A stretch of DNA of 22,068 nucleotides from Baffinella frigidus. Lineage: Eukaryota > Cryptophyceae > Cryptomonadales > Baffinellaceae. Where the stretch lies: assembly GCA_026770585.1 (NCBI GenBank), contig MU646570.1, positions 373,272-395,339 on the forward strand. The letters run 5' to 3'. Shown here piece after piece: positions 15,541-22,068 of the stretch (positions within the stretch are counted from its first letter, which is position 1; the number at the start of each line of letters is the position of its first letter). The notes below the pieces were generated by a model that was given only the letters and a program-made list of their open reading frames with translations, had not been told where the DNA came from and did no database searches. A program made the position numbers and the translations under genes.

Positions 15541-18089
15541 TCCTCGACGTCCATAGCCTCGGCCAGTTCCATCATGGTCGAGAGCACCTGATTCAGGGTC
15601 CAGGGTTTAGAGGGCTGGGATCAGGGTTCAGGGTTCAGGGTTTAGGGTTTAGGGTTTAGGGTCTAGGGTCTAGGGTCTAGGGTTTAGGGTTTAAGGTTTC
15701 GGGTTTAGGGTTTCGGGTTTCGGGTTTCGGGTTCAGGGGGTAAGGGGTTGAGGGTCTAGGGCGAAAGGAGGGTGTGAGGTGTAGGGTGCAGGGTGTAGGG
15801 TTGGAGGGGGCAAGGACCGTGCGGGCGAAGTTTGATTTTTTCTTGTCGGGGCGCGGCATCTTGTACACCCACGCGCCCTCCGATGGCGAATACTCCCTGC
15901 ACGTGAGACACCGCATCACGTGCCTGCTAGCGTCAACATTTCGTCAAAGTTTACCCCCCCACAGAAGCAGTCAACTTAGCTCTGATGGCGAGTACTCCCT
16001 GCTCGTAGGTTGAGGTTTCAGGGATCAGGGTTTGGGGTTTGGGGCACGCATGACACACCATCGCATGAGGGTGCACGGAAGACAATGCATCTCTTCGCTG
16101 CTAGCGTCAACATTTCGTCAAAGTTAACCCCCCCTACAAAAGCTGTCAACTTAGCAAAGAGGTACACAGAATGAGTATTGGGTTTCGAGTTAAGTTGACA
16201 GTTTGCATGGGGGTTGACGTGAAATAAAATCTTCCCCCTAGCAGTGCACTTGAGGGAGTCGCGAGCTTTCCCCAGAAATTAGGCTCCATTTCCCCCCAGA
16301 AATTAGGCTCCACCTTTTTTCCAGAAATTGGTTTAGGGTTGGGAGACGGACCACTCAGTAATGATCGAGTTGCCTTGACCAAGGCGACCCAGGGTTAAGG
16401 ATGCAGGGTTTAGGGTTTAGGTTTAAGGGTTTAGGATCCAGGTTTTAGGGTCTAGGGTCTAGGGCTTCGGGGTTTCACCACTCAGTAATGATCATATTGT
16501 TTTGGCCGAGGCCTAGGGTCTAGGGTTTAGGGATTTCACCACTCAGTAATGATCATGTTTTGTTGGCCGAGGTCCCCCAGAAGGCGGTACTTTTCCTGCG
16601 GCGAGAGCACTATGTGCTCCGTGAAATCCACCTGCACGCAAGGGTGTGTGCGTTAAGGGTCAGGGAACAGCACCGTCTGAGAAGGTTGGAGGGCCTCATT
16701 CGACGCATTTGCCTCGAGTGGTGCCTCTGTCACGAGATACGACACAACTTAATCGGGAGTGGGATTCGACCATGCTATCCTAAACCCTAAACCCTGAACC
16801 GTTAACGACGCAAAGGAAACCGCGACACCCCAACCCCCCCCCCCCCCCCCCCCCCCCCCCAAAATTTCATCCCTCAACCCTCAGAGCCAACGGTTGAGTA
16901 CGCTCGTTGAGTACTGGGCATCACTCGAGAAAGGTCGTCTCTGTCTCTGTCTCTGGTCAAACGCCATCCTGTTGGGATCGGACCCTTACGTGATCGTATC
17001 CCGATAGGATTTCGAAAGAGATTAGACCGTGCTATCCTGAGAGGCGACCCACTCGAGAATGCTGGAGGATCCTATTTATATTTGGGGTTGTAAATATCTG
17101 TACCAGGATAAGGTGCTCCAACCTCATGACTGGCCAATATATGGCTATTACGTGACCAATCAACGAAAGTTACTACACAAATGCCCACTTTTAAAAGCAC
17201 ATTGGTTATAAATAGGCGCCTCTAGCATTCTCGTGTGGACGACGACGGCGACGCCGTGCTCTCCATAGAGCCAATCTGGTAGGACTTGGCCAGAGCGAAC
17301 TTCGAACTAGCGAGATTGCGAACTTCTAGATGGACTCTTTTGGACATGTAGTGTTTTAAATTCAAATTTTGCAGTACAAATCGGTGTTTACTAATAATTA
17401 CGGTCCATCTAGAAGCTCGCAATCTCGCTAGTTCGAAGTTCGCTCTGGCCAAGTCCTACCAGATTGGCTCTATCAACATTTTAATGTGCGAGGCCACTCA
17501 ATTTAAACCACCTTTTATGCTGTCTTAAGGGTGGTTTCTCTCATATTTTGCTATATTAGCTTCGACATATCTTTAATATAGGAGAAAATCCACCCCAAGA
17601 TAGCAAAAACATGGTTCAAATTGAGTGGTCTCGTACATGAATTTACCATATCGTTGCACACAGCGGGTTTCGAAGACGATTCCGATTCACCCGGGAACGG
17701 GATGCGACCTTGCTGCGGCAAGCGGCATGCCGGTCGCATCCAAGCGAAGGCAACCGCGGGGGCGAGCGCGTTACCTCGGAACGTCTTCTCTCTGTCACTT
17801 AGCAGCCACCGGGGGCTTCACTGATACAGTCCATCTAAACGATTTGTACTAGAATCTTGTCCATTTGCGTTAGGTTCTGGCCACAGTTTCCCCGGATATC
17901 CGGGGGGGAAAGGAACTCGGCCGCTGCTATGTGGCTCTCTTGCTGGTCTTTCTCGTCGAGTCAAACGAATTCCTCTTGGGATTCGAGCTGCTCGAGTAGG
18001 ACTACTTGGCCGTGTGTTATTGTAAAGTAACTGATGAAGGGAGGGAGAGAGAGCAGAGAGAGAAGAGAGAGACCAGCGAGAGAGAGAGA

Positions 18090-18120
<31 letters not shown>

Positions 18121-18782
18121 AGAGAGAGGGGGGGGGGGAGACCTTGCTATCCTGAGCGTCGAAGGCGACGGCAACGCCGTACTTAGCGGAGAACGAGCGT
18201 GTTGCCTCGAAGTCCAGCGTGATCGTGTCGTGCCACTTCCACTACGGGTTGGGGTCACGGGTTACGGGTTGCGTGTCAAGGGGTTGGGGTTAAGGGCTCC
18301 ACTGCACTGCAGCCTCCAAGTCGAGGGGGCCGCTTCCACTACGGTGGGGGGGTAGGTGTTAGGGTTGAAGACATCAGATCTGGAACCCCTAACCCCCTGT
18401 CTGCAGAACGATGCAACTTCCACTGCGGGGGTTAGGGCTTTGCGTTTGGAGGTTACGTGTTGGGGTTTAGTGTACAATATTTACGTGTCGTTTTAGGGGT
18501 TTAGGGTTTAGGGTTTAGGGTTTAGAGTTGAGGGTTTAGGGTTTAGGGTTTAGGGTTTGGGGTTAGTGTTTAGTGTTGAGGGTTTGGTTCATGGTCGTGT
18601 GGTGCCACTTCCACTGCGGCGGGGTGGGGGGGGCTTAGGGTTTAGGGGGTTTAAGGGTTGGGGTCTGGGGGTTAGGGGGTTCAGGGGTTGGGGTCTAGGG
18701 TTTCGGGGGTTTAGGGGTTGGGGTCTAGGGTTTAGGGTTGAGTTGAGGGGGTTTAGGGTCTTGGGGTCTAGGGTTGAGGGTG

Positions 18783-18819
<37 letters not shown>

Positions 18820-21800
18820 AGATTGAGGGTTGAGGGTTGAGGCTCGAAACCTTCATGTGGTTGAAGTCGGTGCCGCGGTGGTAGGCCAGATTCTAAACCC
18901 TAAACCTTAAACTTTAAACCTTAAACATTCATATAGTCGGTGGTAGGGCAGGTTCGGCGCAAAGACTGCGCACCAGTGTACAACTAACAAACCAACTTTC
19001 CAACTAATCGTACAACTGTACAACTAATTGTACAACTGTGTAACTACCTGTACAACTGTAAAACTAATTGTACAACTGTACAACTAACTGTACAACTGTA
19101 CAACTACCGGTACAACTGTACACCTAATGATACAACTGTTCAACTAATTGTACAACTGTAAAACCAACTGTACAACTGTACAACTTACTGTACACCTGTA
19201 CAGCTAACGGTACACCAGCAAAACCAACAGTGGTTGTACAACTGTAAAACTAACGGTACTGTAAACCAAACGGTGGGGGTCAGAAACCTTCATATAGTTG
19301 AAGTCGGTGCCGCGATGGTAGGGGAGGTTCGGCGCAAAAATGAGCCCGTCTGATTTGTGGTGCCTGCCCGAGGGGGGGCGGGGGGTTAGGGTTTCGGGTT
19401 TCGGGTTCCGGGTTTCAGGTTTTGGGACCCGGATTCCAGGTTTCGGGTTCCGGGTTCTGGGTTCTGGGTGCCGGGGTTGGGGTTCCGGGTTTCATGTTCC
19501 GGATTCCGGGTTTCGGGTTTCAGGTTCCGGGTCCCGGGTTTCGTGTTTCGGATCTCAGGTTCCGGGTTCCGGGTTCCGGGTTCCGGGTTTGGGGTGTGGG
19601 GTTGGAGGTTTGAGTTTTTGGCGCTACCGCTTTCGCGACGGGTTCGGCTTGCCCTCTTGGGACTTCTCGAGGTACACCTGTTTTCGGATTCTGGGTTCAG
19701 TTTTTTGGGTTTCTTCGATTTCGGATTCCGGGTTCAAGTTTTTAGGTTTCAGGGTTCGGGTTTATGATCTCGGGTTACGGGTTTCGGGTTTCGGGTTTAG
19801 AGTTTAGAGTTTAGAGTTTAGAGTTTAGGGTGTGGTTTTCGGGTTTGGGTTTGAAGGTTTCGGGTTTCACCCGGTCCGAGCCTTCCGGCCCAATGTGCCG
19901 CAGCACTTCCCCGACCTGCCGCGGTGAGGGTTTCGGGTTTATGGTTTATGGTTTATGGTTTATGGTTTATGGTTTATGGTTGATGGTTTATGATTTCGGG
20001 TTCAGGGTTTAGGGTTTCAGGTTTCGGATTTCCGGGTTTTGGGATAAGATTTTAGGGTTTACGGTCCATGGTTTAGGGTCGCCTGAACTCCCAACTCCAA
20101 ACCCCCAAACCCCACACCCCAACGCTGCGTAGTTGAGTAAACGTGACCTGTGTGGTAGAAGTGACCTGTGTGGTAAAACGCGACATCTGTGGTAAACACA
20201 TATGCAGTAAAAACTGTGGTCAACACTGTGGTAAAACCCAAACCTGTAGCAAAAATCAAACTATGTGGTAAAAACTGTGGTAAATTGACGAGCAAACGCA
20301 CCTGCTTGGTCGGGTAGAAGTGTTTCATGATGAGAGGAAGCGTCTTCATGCGCATGTCGACCGTCTCATCGTGCGCCGTGAGGTACTTGAGGTACCCTGC
20401 TCCACATGCGAGGCGTCACTCCCCGCGGAGACGTTTTCTAACTTGACGTTTCCTAAGTTGCGGTTGCTAAGTTGCGCGTCCTGGAAACGGCCAGGCTGGT
20501 CCGCGGGGTTGTGGACGCACGCCACACTGCGGACTTCAAAGGGGCTTTGAATGACCCCTAAGCGGTGAGACCTAGGACCCTACGGTAGGGAACCCGTACG
20601 GGCATAGGGTCTTCATTCGCTGCTCGACCGTCTCCTGGTGCGCCGTCAGCTAATTCTGGTACCCTGCTTCAGGGTGCGGGGTTTGTGGTTTGTGGTTTGT
20701 GGTTTGTGGTTTGTGGTTTGTGGTTTGTGGTTTGGGGTTTGGGTTTGTGGTTTGGGGCTTGGTGTTTGTGGTGTGGGGTTAGAGTATGGGGTGTGGGGTT
20801 TGGGGTGAGAGTTTGGGGTTTGGGGTTTGGGGTTTGGGGTTTGGGGTTTTGGGTTTTGGGTTTGGTGTTTGGTGTTTGGTGTTTGGTGCTTGGTGTTTGG
20901 TGTTTGGTGTTTGGGGTTAGGCTGCACACGTGAGGCGTCATAACAAGGCACGGGTACCCCCCCCCCCCCAAACCCCAAACCCAAGTTGCGTTTGCTAAGT
21001 CGCATTTTGTAAGGCCCTTCGCGGGTCCGGGTCTCGCACGCTTTGAGAGGACACCCTTCTGGAGCCACCCTTCTGGAGCCGCGCGACTTAAGCTTCTCCG
21101 CAGTGTTACCTTTCGTCATAAGCTTGGGGTCGAGGGTGTGCGGACCCTACAGTAGGACCTTGCCTAGGGTCCTATTGTGGTCCTGGGGGGGGGGGGACGG
21201 TTTCGTATGAGCGAGGTACCCCTGTAGCTCGGGTTTGAGAGGGTGGGGACGCACGCTTGGAGAGGATATTTTGCTGAAGCCGCTCGAGCCGCTGCCTGAG
21301 CGGATCTATAAAATAGGTATGCACCCAACAGCTGTCGTTCAAACCCGAAAAAGCGGGGAGGTACCACTCGAGAATGCTGGAGGATTCTATTTATATGTGG
21401 GGTTGTAAATATGTGTACCAGGAGAAGGTGTTCCAACCTCGTGACTGGCCAATATATGGCTAGTTACGTGACCAATCAACGAAAGTTACTACACAAATGC
21501 CCACTTTTAAAAGCACATTGGTTATAAAAAGGCGCCTCTAGCATTCTCGGGTGGTCGGGCAACCGCCCCCACATTCCAATTCCTCCATTTACAATCGACA
21601 AGCTGCCTATTTGAAACAACCCCGAAAACGCGGCGGGGTTAGAACGCAAGGTGTCCGAGGATGTCTTGCTGGAGGCCCGAAACGCGGCAGGGGTGCCACT
21701 TGAGGCTGCAAGTGGCACTATTTCAAATGTGGTTTTTTTGAATTTAGTACCTGTCACGGGCATGCTTGGTCACGTACCTCAAGTTATAACTTGAGATACG

Positions 21801-22068
21801 TGACCAAATGCCCCTATTTGTGTGCAAATAACTACACAATTTTTTTCTTCACTTGTAAAAGAACACTGTTTTAAAATAGTGACATTTCTAGGCTCGAGGG
21901 GTAGAACTCACGCTGTCCGAGGATGTCTTGCTGGAGGCGTTTGAGCCGTTGCTGGAGCGGAACCCGCACCACTGACTCCCGCTCCACCTGGTTGAGGGTT
22001 TGGGGTTTGGGGATTGGGGATTGGGGATTGGGGTTTGGGGTTTGGGGTGTGGGGTTTGGGTTTGGGGT
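15159..22068 (-). CDS. mRNA guanylyltransferase (capping enzyme), 10 exons seen, 5' end off the right edge
   Basis: Transfers GMP from GTP to the 5' diphosphate end of nascent mRNA in the nucleus through a lysyl-GMP intermediate. Exons: 21987-21912, 20396-20302, 19915-19871, 19677-19628, 19363-19288, 18241-18143, 16631-16540, 15923-15818, 15587-15540 and 15218-15159. All junctions have AG/GT borders and matching phases (1,0,0,2,0,0,2,0,0), giving about 249 residues with no stop. Motif IV reads DGLIF, motif V KWKWHDTITLDF, and the OB-fold part ends in motif VI, WVYKMPRPDKKKSN, compared with the family's W...R-x-R-x-DK-x-x-PN. The first Arg of motif VI is Met and the Pro is Ser, while R-x-DK and N are kept. 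Motifs I (K-x-DG) and III must lie beyond the window. Introns of 193-1515 bp are filled with telomere-like repeat and partial exon copies. DNA ligase is less likely, because DGLIF..KWK..TxDF is the capping-enzyme pattern. Confidence 0.82.
15540..15587 (-). CDS. Capping enzyme, C-terminal helix exon
   Basis: VLSTMMELAEAMDVEE between ATCAG and GTAAAC, phase 0. Capping enzymes end the OB domain with a helix of the form 'V-L-x-S-I-x-D-x-V-x-x-E-E-L', which this resembles. It interrupts a long run of TTTAGGG-like repeat. Confidence 0.7.
15588..15817 (+). repeat. TTTAGGG/TTCGGGT intron repeat
   Basis: The entire 230-bp intron between the motif VI exon and the C-terminal helix exon is telomere-like repeat with few other bases. 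Confidence 0.85.
15818..15923 (-). CDS. Capping enzyme, motif VI exon
   Basis: 106 bp carrying GAWVYKMPRPDKKKSNFART. It matches motif VI W-x-x-x-R-x-R-x-D-K-x-x-P-N, with K/M at the first Arg and S at Pro. Entry in phase 2 completes a Trp codon. Its acceptor CAG abuts the GTCAAC-type element at 15924-15980. Decayed fragments lie at 15981-16003 (REYSPSE) and 16045-16104. Confidence 0.84.
15924..16155. repeat. GTCAACATTTCG element, two copies plus exon scraps
   Basis: GCTAGCGTCAACATTTCGTC ... AGTCAACTTAGC at 15926-15980 and again at 16099-16155. Each copy sits directly against the acceptor CAG of the motif VI exon or of its decayed copy. A related GTTGACAGTTTGCATG stretch is at about 16196. 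Confidence 0.65.
16268..16332 (+). repeat. ~25-bp tandem repeat (CCCCAGAAATTAGGCTCCA)
   Basis: Three units, the last one degenerate. In the intron after the OB-fold exon. Confidence 0.75.
16540..16631 (-). CDS. Capping enzyme, OB-fold exon
   Basis: 92 bp from GTGCAG to a GTGAAA donor. It includes LGDLGQQNMIITE, like the 'h-I-I-E-C' strand of the capping-enzyme OB fold. Phase is 0 in and 2 out. Two copies of its 3' end, reading LGQNNMIITEW (16479-16513) and LGQGNSIITEW (16352-16387), follow in the intron, each with a donor. Confidence 0.78.
16834..16860 (+). repeat. 27-bp C homopolymer
   Basis: An unbroken run of C followed by AAAA. Its length may be a sequencing estimate. A (GTCTCT)n stretch lies at 16937-16955. 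Confidence 0.95.
17021..17264 (-). pseudogene. Motif V exon fragment split by a MITE
   Basis: The plus-strand block 'GACCGTGCTATCCTGAG' at 17027-17043 and 'GACGGCGACGCCGTGCT' at 17244-17260 correspond to the two halves of the 3' end of the exon at 18143-18195. They are separated by the roughly 186-bp element at 17049-17238. Another scrap of the same boundary is at 16768-16784. Confidence 0.55.
17049..17238. mobile_element. CGAGAATGCT MITE, copy 2, inside an exon fragment
   Basis: Same ends and interior as 14774-14964. It splits a decayed copy of the capping-enzyme motif V exon (17021-17264). Confidence 0.82.
17265..17473. mobile_element. 209-bp foldback element with 67-bp arms
   Basis: Arms ATAGAGCCAATCTGGTAGGA... 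(17265-17331) and complement (17404-17473) are about 95% identical around a ~72-bp AT-rich spacer. It abuts the exon fragment at 17239-17264. Confidence 0.8.
17484..17640. mobile_element. 157-bp foldback element
   Basis: ATGTGCGAGGCCACTCAATT at the left matches the complement of ...CAAATTGAGTGGTCTCGTACAT at the right, and pairing continues through most of the interior. A smaller dyad GGATGCGACC/GGTCGCATCC lies at 17699-17740. Confidence 0.78.
18035..18142 (+). repeat. (GA)n purine tract
   Basis: GAGA/GCGAGA repeats ending in a G-run that touches the donor of the motif V exon. On the coding strand the intron therefore starts GTCTCCCCC and is pyrimidine-rich. Confidence 0.9.
18143..18241 (-). 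CDS. Capping enzyme, motif V exon
   Basis: Starts WKWHDTITLDFEA directly after the MK of the previous exon, so motif V reads MK-WKW...TITLDF. It continues as the first OB-fold strands (KYGVAVAFDAQDSK) to a GTCTCC donor that opens into a GA/CT-rich tract. 99 bp, phase 0 at both ends. Confidence 0.87.
18248..18846 (+). repeat. G-rich telomere-like tracts between exon copies
   Basis: GGGTTGCGT, TTTAGGG and GGGGTTGGGGTCTA units, with a GGGTTGA run at 18778-18840. They separate the ghost copies of the motif V exon. Confidence 0.8.
18300..18612 (-). pseudogene. Decayed 5' copies of the motif V exon
   Basis: An acceptor followed by TGGAAG recurs on the minus strand at 18610 (WKWHHT), 18420 (WKLHRS) and 18338 (TGGAAG then a shortened LDLEA stretch), upstream of the functional copy at 18241. 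Here the repeated part is the intron end plus exon start, the mirror image of the exon-end copies seen elsewhere. Confidence 0.65.
18970..19268 (+). repeat. ~20-bp array of TGTACAACT
   Basis: About 14 units of GTACAACTGTACAACTAATT with scattered changes, AT-richer than anything nearby. TGTACA is itself palindromic, so the array can fold. It lies in the intron between motifs IV and V, between the exon and its ghosts. Confidence 0.88.
19288..19363 (-). CDS. Capping enzyme, motif IV exon
   Basis: Encodes HHKSDGLIFAPNLPYHRGTD and ends NYMK at a GTTTCT donor. The H-x-x-DGLIF-x-P-x-x-x-PY-x-x-GTD-x-x-h-h-K pattern is the hallmark of fungal/plant-type guanylyltransferases, and the terminal K begins motif V. 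Two decayed copies lie downstream in the intron, at 18926-18965 (with a deletion) and 18851-18892. Confidence 0.87.
19628..19677 (-). CDS. Capping enzyme, 50-bp exon
   Basis: VYLEKSQEGKPNPSRK plus two bases of an Arg codon, between AACAG and GTAGCG. Without this exon the 45-bp exon (phase 0) could not join the motif IV exon, which needs phase 2. With it the chain is continuous. A basic, low-conservation linker is plausible here. Confidence 0.58.
19871..19915 (-). CDS. Capping enzyme, 45-bp exon
   Basis: VGEVLRHIGPEGSDR between GGCAG and GTGAAA, phase 0 at both ends. It lies in the linker before motif IV. The exon is recognised by open phase, splice borders and a break in the surrounding telomere-like repeat; the residues alone are not diagnostic. 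Confidence 0.6.
20137..20288 (+). repeat. Degenerate TGTGGTAAAA tandem repeat
   Basis: ACCTGTGTGGTA-AA-GTG units, about 18-20 bp each and strongly diverged. It fills the intron after the FYP exon, up to its donor. Confidence 0.7.
20302..20396 (-). CDS. Capping enzyme, exon with the FYP stretch
   Basis: 95 bp with a GCAG acceptor and a GTGCGT donor. It ends MKTLPLIMKHFYPTKQ, matching the region 'h-x-h-K-x-F-Y-P' before motif IV. Two bases complete an Arg codon from the preceding exon. A decayed upstream copy at 20606-20663 shares LTAHQETVEQRMKTL but has an in-frame stop. Confidence 0.75.
20680..20925 (+). repeat. TTTGTGG/TTTGGGG/TTTGGTG array
   Basis: Seven-bp G/T-rich units in three successive flavours, each locally homogenised. 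Flanking stretches at 20400-20477 and 20925-21008 share GAGGCGTCA and AAGTTGCG-TTGCTAAGT, so a larger block was duplicated around it. Confidence 0.85.
21142..21224. mobile_element. CAGGGGTACC MITE, copy 5, left end missing
   Basis: Starts within the core at GGACCCTACAGTAGG and keeps the right terminal repeat and TA flank. It lies in the first visible capping-enzyme intron. A core-only scrap is at about 20571-20600. Confidence 0.8.
21364..21553. mobile_element. CGAGAATGCT MITE, copy 3
   Basis: Closest to copy 2; both have GGCCAATATATGGCTA, GGTTATAAA and GGCGCCTCTAGC. It lies in the first visible capping-enzyme intron. Confidence 0.82.
21693..21886. mobile_element. Foldback element with GGTCACGTA palindrome
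   Basis: A hairpin GTGCCACTTG/CAAGTGGCAC (21693-21718), then a long dyad GGGCATGCTTGGTCACGTAC...AAGTT / AACTT... centred at 21786. The outer ends CACTATTTCAAA and TTTTAAAATAGTG are inverted. The right half resembles the CGAGAATGCT MITE interior, so it may be a distant relative. Confidence 0.65.
21912..21987 (-). CDS. Capping enzyme, first exon in window
   Basis: 76 bp from ACCAG to a consensus GTGAGT donor, ending VPLQQRLKRLQQDILGQ. Capping enzymes have a 'PL-x-x-R-L-x-x-L' helix after motif III. It exits in phase 1. The upstream intron is G-rich repeat (CCCCAAACCC on the coding strand) to the window edge. Confidence 0.72.
21995..22068 (+). repeat. TTTGGGG/ATTGGGG telomere-like tract
   Basis: Seven-bp G-rich units running to the window edge. 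Intronic with respect to the capping-enzyme gene. Confidence 0.85.

Larger units (their letters stand above)
19385..20080 (+). repeat. TTCGGGT/TTCCGGG/TTATGGT degenerate tracts
   Basis: GGGTTTCGGGTTCCG units at 19385-19605, similar units at 19680-19860, and TTTATGG at 19935-19995. Plus-strand ORFs of repeating Gly-Phe-Arg-Val-Ser are frame artefacts. Three capping-enzyme exons are embedded here. Confidence 0.85.
21040..21676 (-). pseudogene. Three decayed copies of the first capping exon
   Basis: Copies lie at 21652-21676 (25 bp identical to 21914-21938, donor lost), 21255-21305 (PLRQRLERLQQNILSK with a GTGCGT donor) and 21040-21096 (disrupted by a 14-bp tandem duplication that breaks the frame). 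Together with 21912-21987 they make a four-rung ladder, with MITEs and repeats between the rungs. Confidence 0.7.

Noticed and set aside
18143-19363. DNA ligase instead of capping enzyme
   Set aside because: Both families share the nucleotidyltransferase fold, but DGLIF..P..PY..GTD followed by K-WKW..TITLDF and a W..R.DK..N end fits guanylyltransferase. Ligases usually show E-G-h-h-h-K in motif IV.
19340-19807. 155-codon ORF of repeating Gly-Phe-Arg-Val-Ser
   Set aside because: A 7-bp repeat translated in one frame, on the strand opposite the embedded capping-enzyme exons.
20320-20550. Plus ORF opposite the FYP exon
   Set aside because: Shadow of the minus-strand capping-enzyme exon, which has splice borders and matching phase.
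20646-21119. 157-codon minus ORF of Lys-Pro-Gln-Thr-Pro-Asn repeats
   Set aside because: Translation of the 7-bp TTTGGGG-type array. Only its N-terminal part overlaps a decayed exon copy, and that copy is frameshifted.

Overview
The window is nuclear eukaryotic DNA, probably from a microalga or related protist. It has no bacterial-style ORFs. It does have spliced genes with short exons, many small inverted-repeat elements, and long degenerate tracts of plant/algal-type telomere-like repeat (TTTAGGG, TTCAGGG, GTGTAGGG, CCCTAAC, CCCGAAA variants) scattered over the full 22 kb. The tracts change strand many times and are not a chromosome end. I cannot name the species.

Left third (about 87-6141, minus strand): a formiminotransferase-domain gene (FTCD N-terminal domain or plant-type formiminotransferase-like). 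Six exons of 32-123 bp can be read from a start codon at 6141. Every junction is in phase, and together they spell about 159 residues collinear with the family. The 3' end lies off the left edge.

Right third (about 15.16 kb to the right edge, minus strand): an mRNA guanylyltransferase (capping enzyme) gene. Ten exons of 45-106 bp are in phase and carry nucleotidyltransferase motifs IV (DGLIF), V (KWKW..TITLDF) and VI (W...R.DK..N). The 5' part, with the catalytic lysine motif, lies off the right edge.

Middle (6.2-15 kb): mostly repeats. It also holds a plus-strand tandem pair of small two-exon genes (12263-12584 and 12661-12919) for related proteins of about 63 and 53 residues of unknown function, and two unassigned minus-strand exon candidates (10877-10963 and about 10528-10600).

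The striking feature is what fills the introns: telomere-like repeat interleaved with several decayed copies of the neighbouring exon ('ghost exons'), usually the exon end plus its splice site. The formiminotransferase exon 4 and 5 copies, and the capping-enzyme exon 1, 5, 6, 7 and 8 copies, form ladders. Many MITE-like inverted-repeat elements are also present: a 117-119 bp family with TA target duplications (five copies), a roughly 186 bp family (three copies), and several singletons. Some sit exactly at splice acceptors or inside ghost exons.
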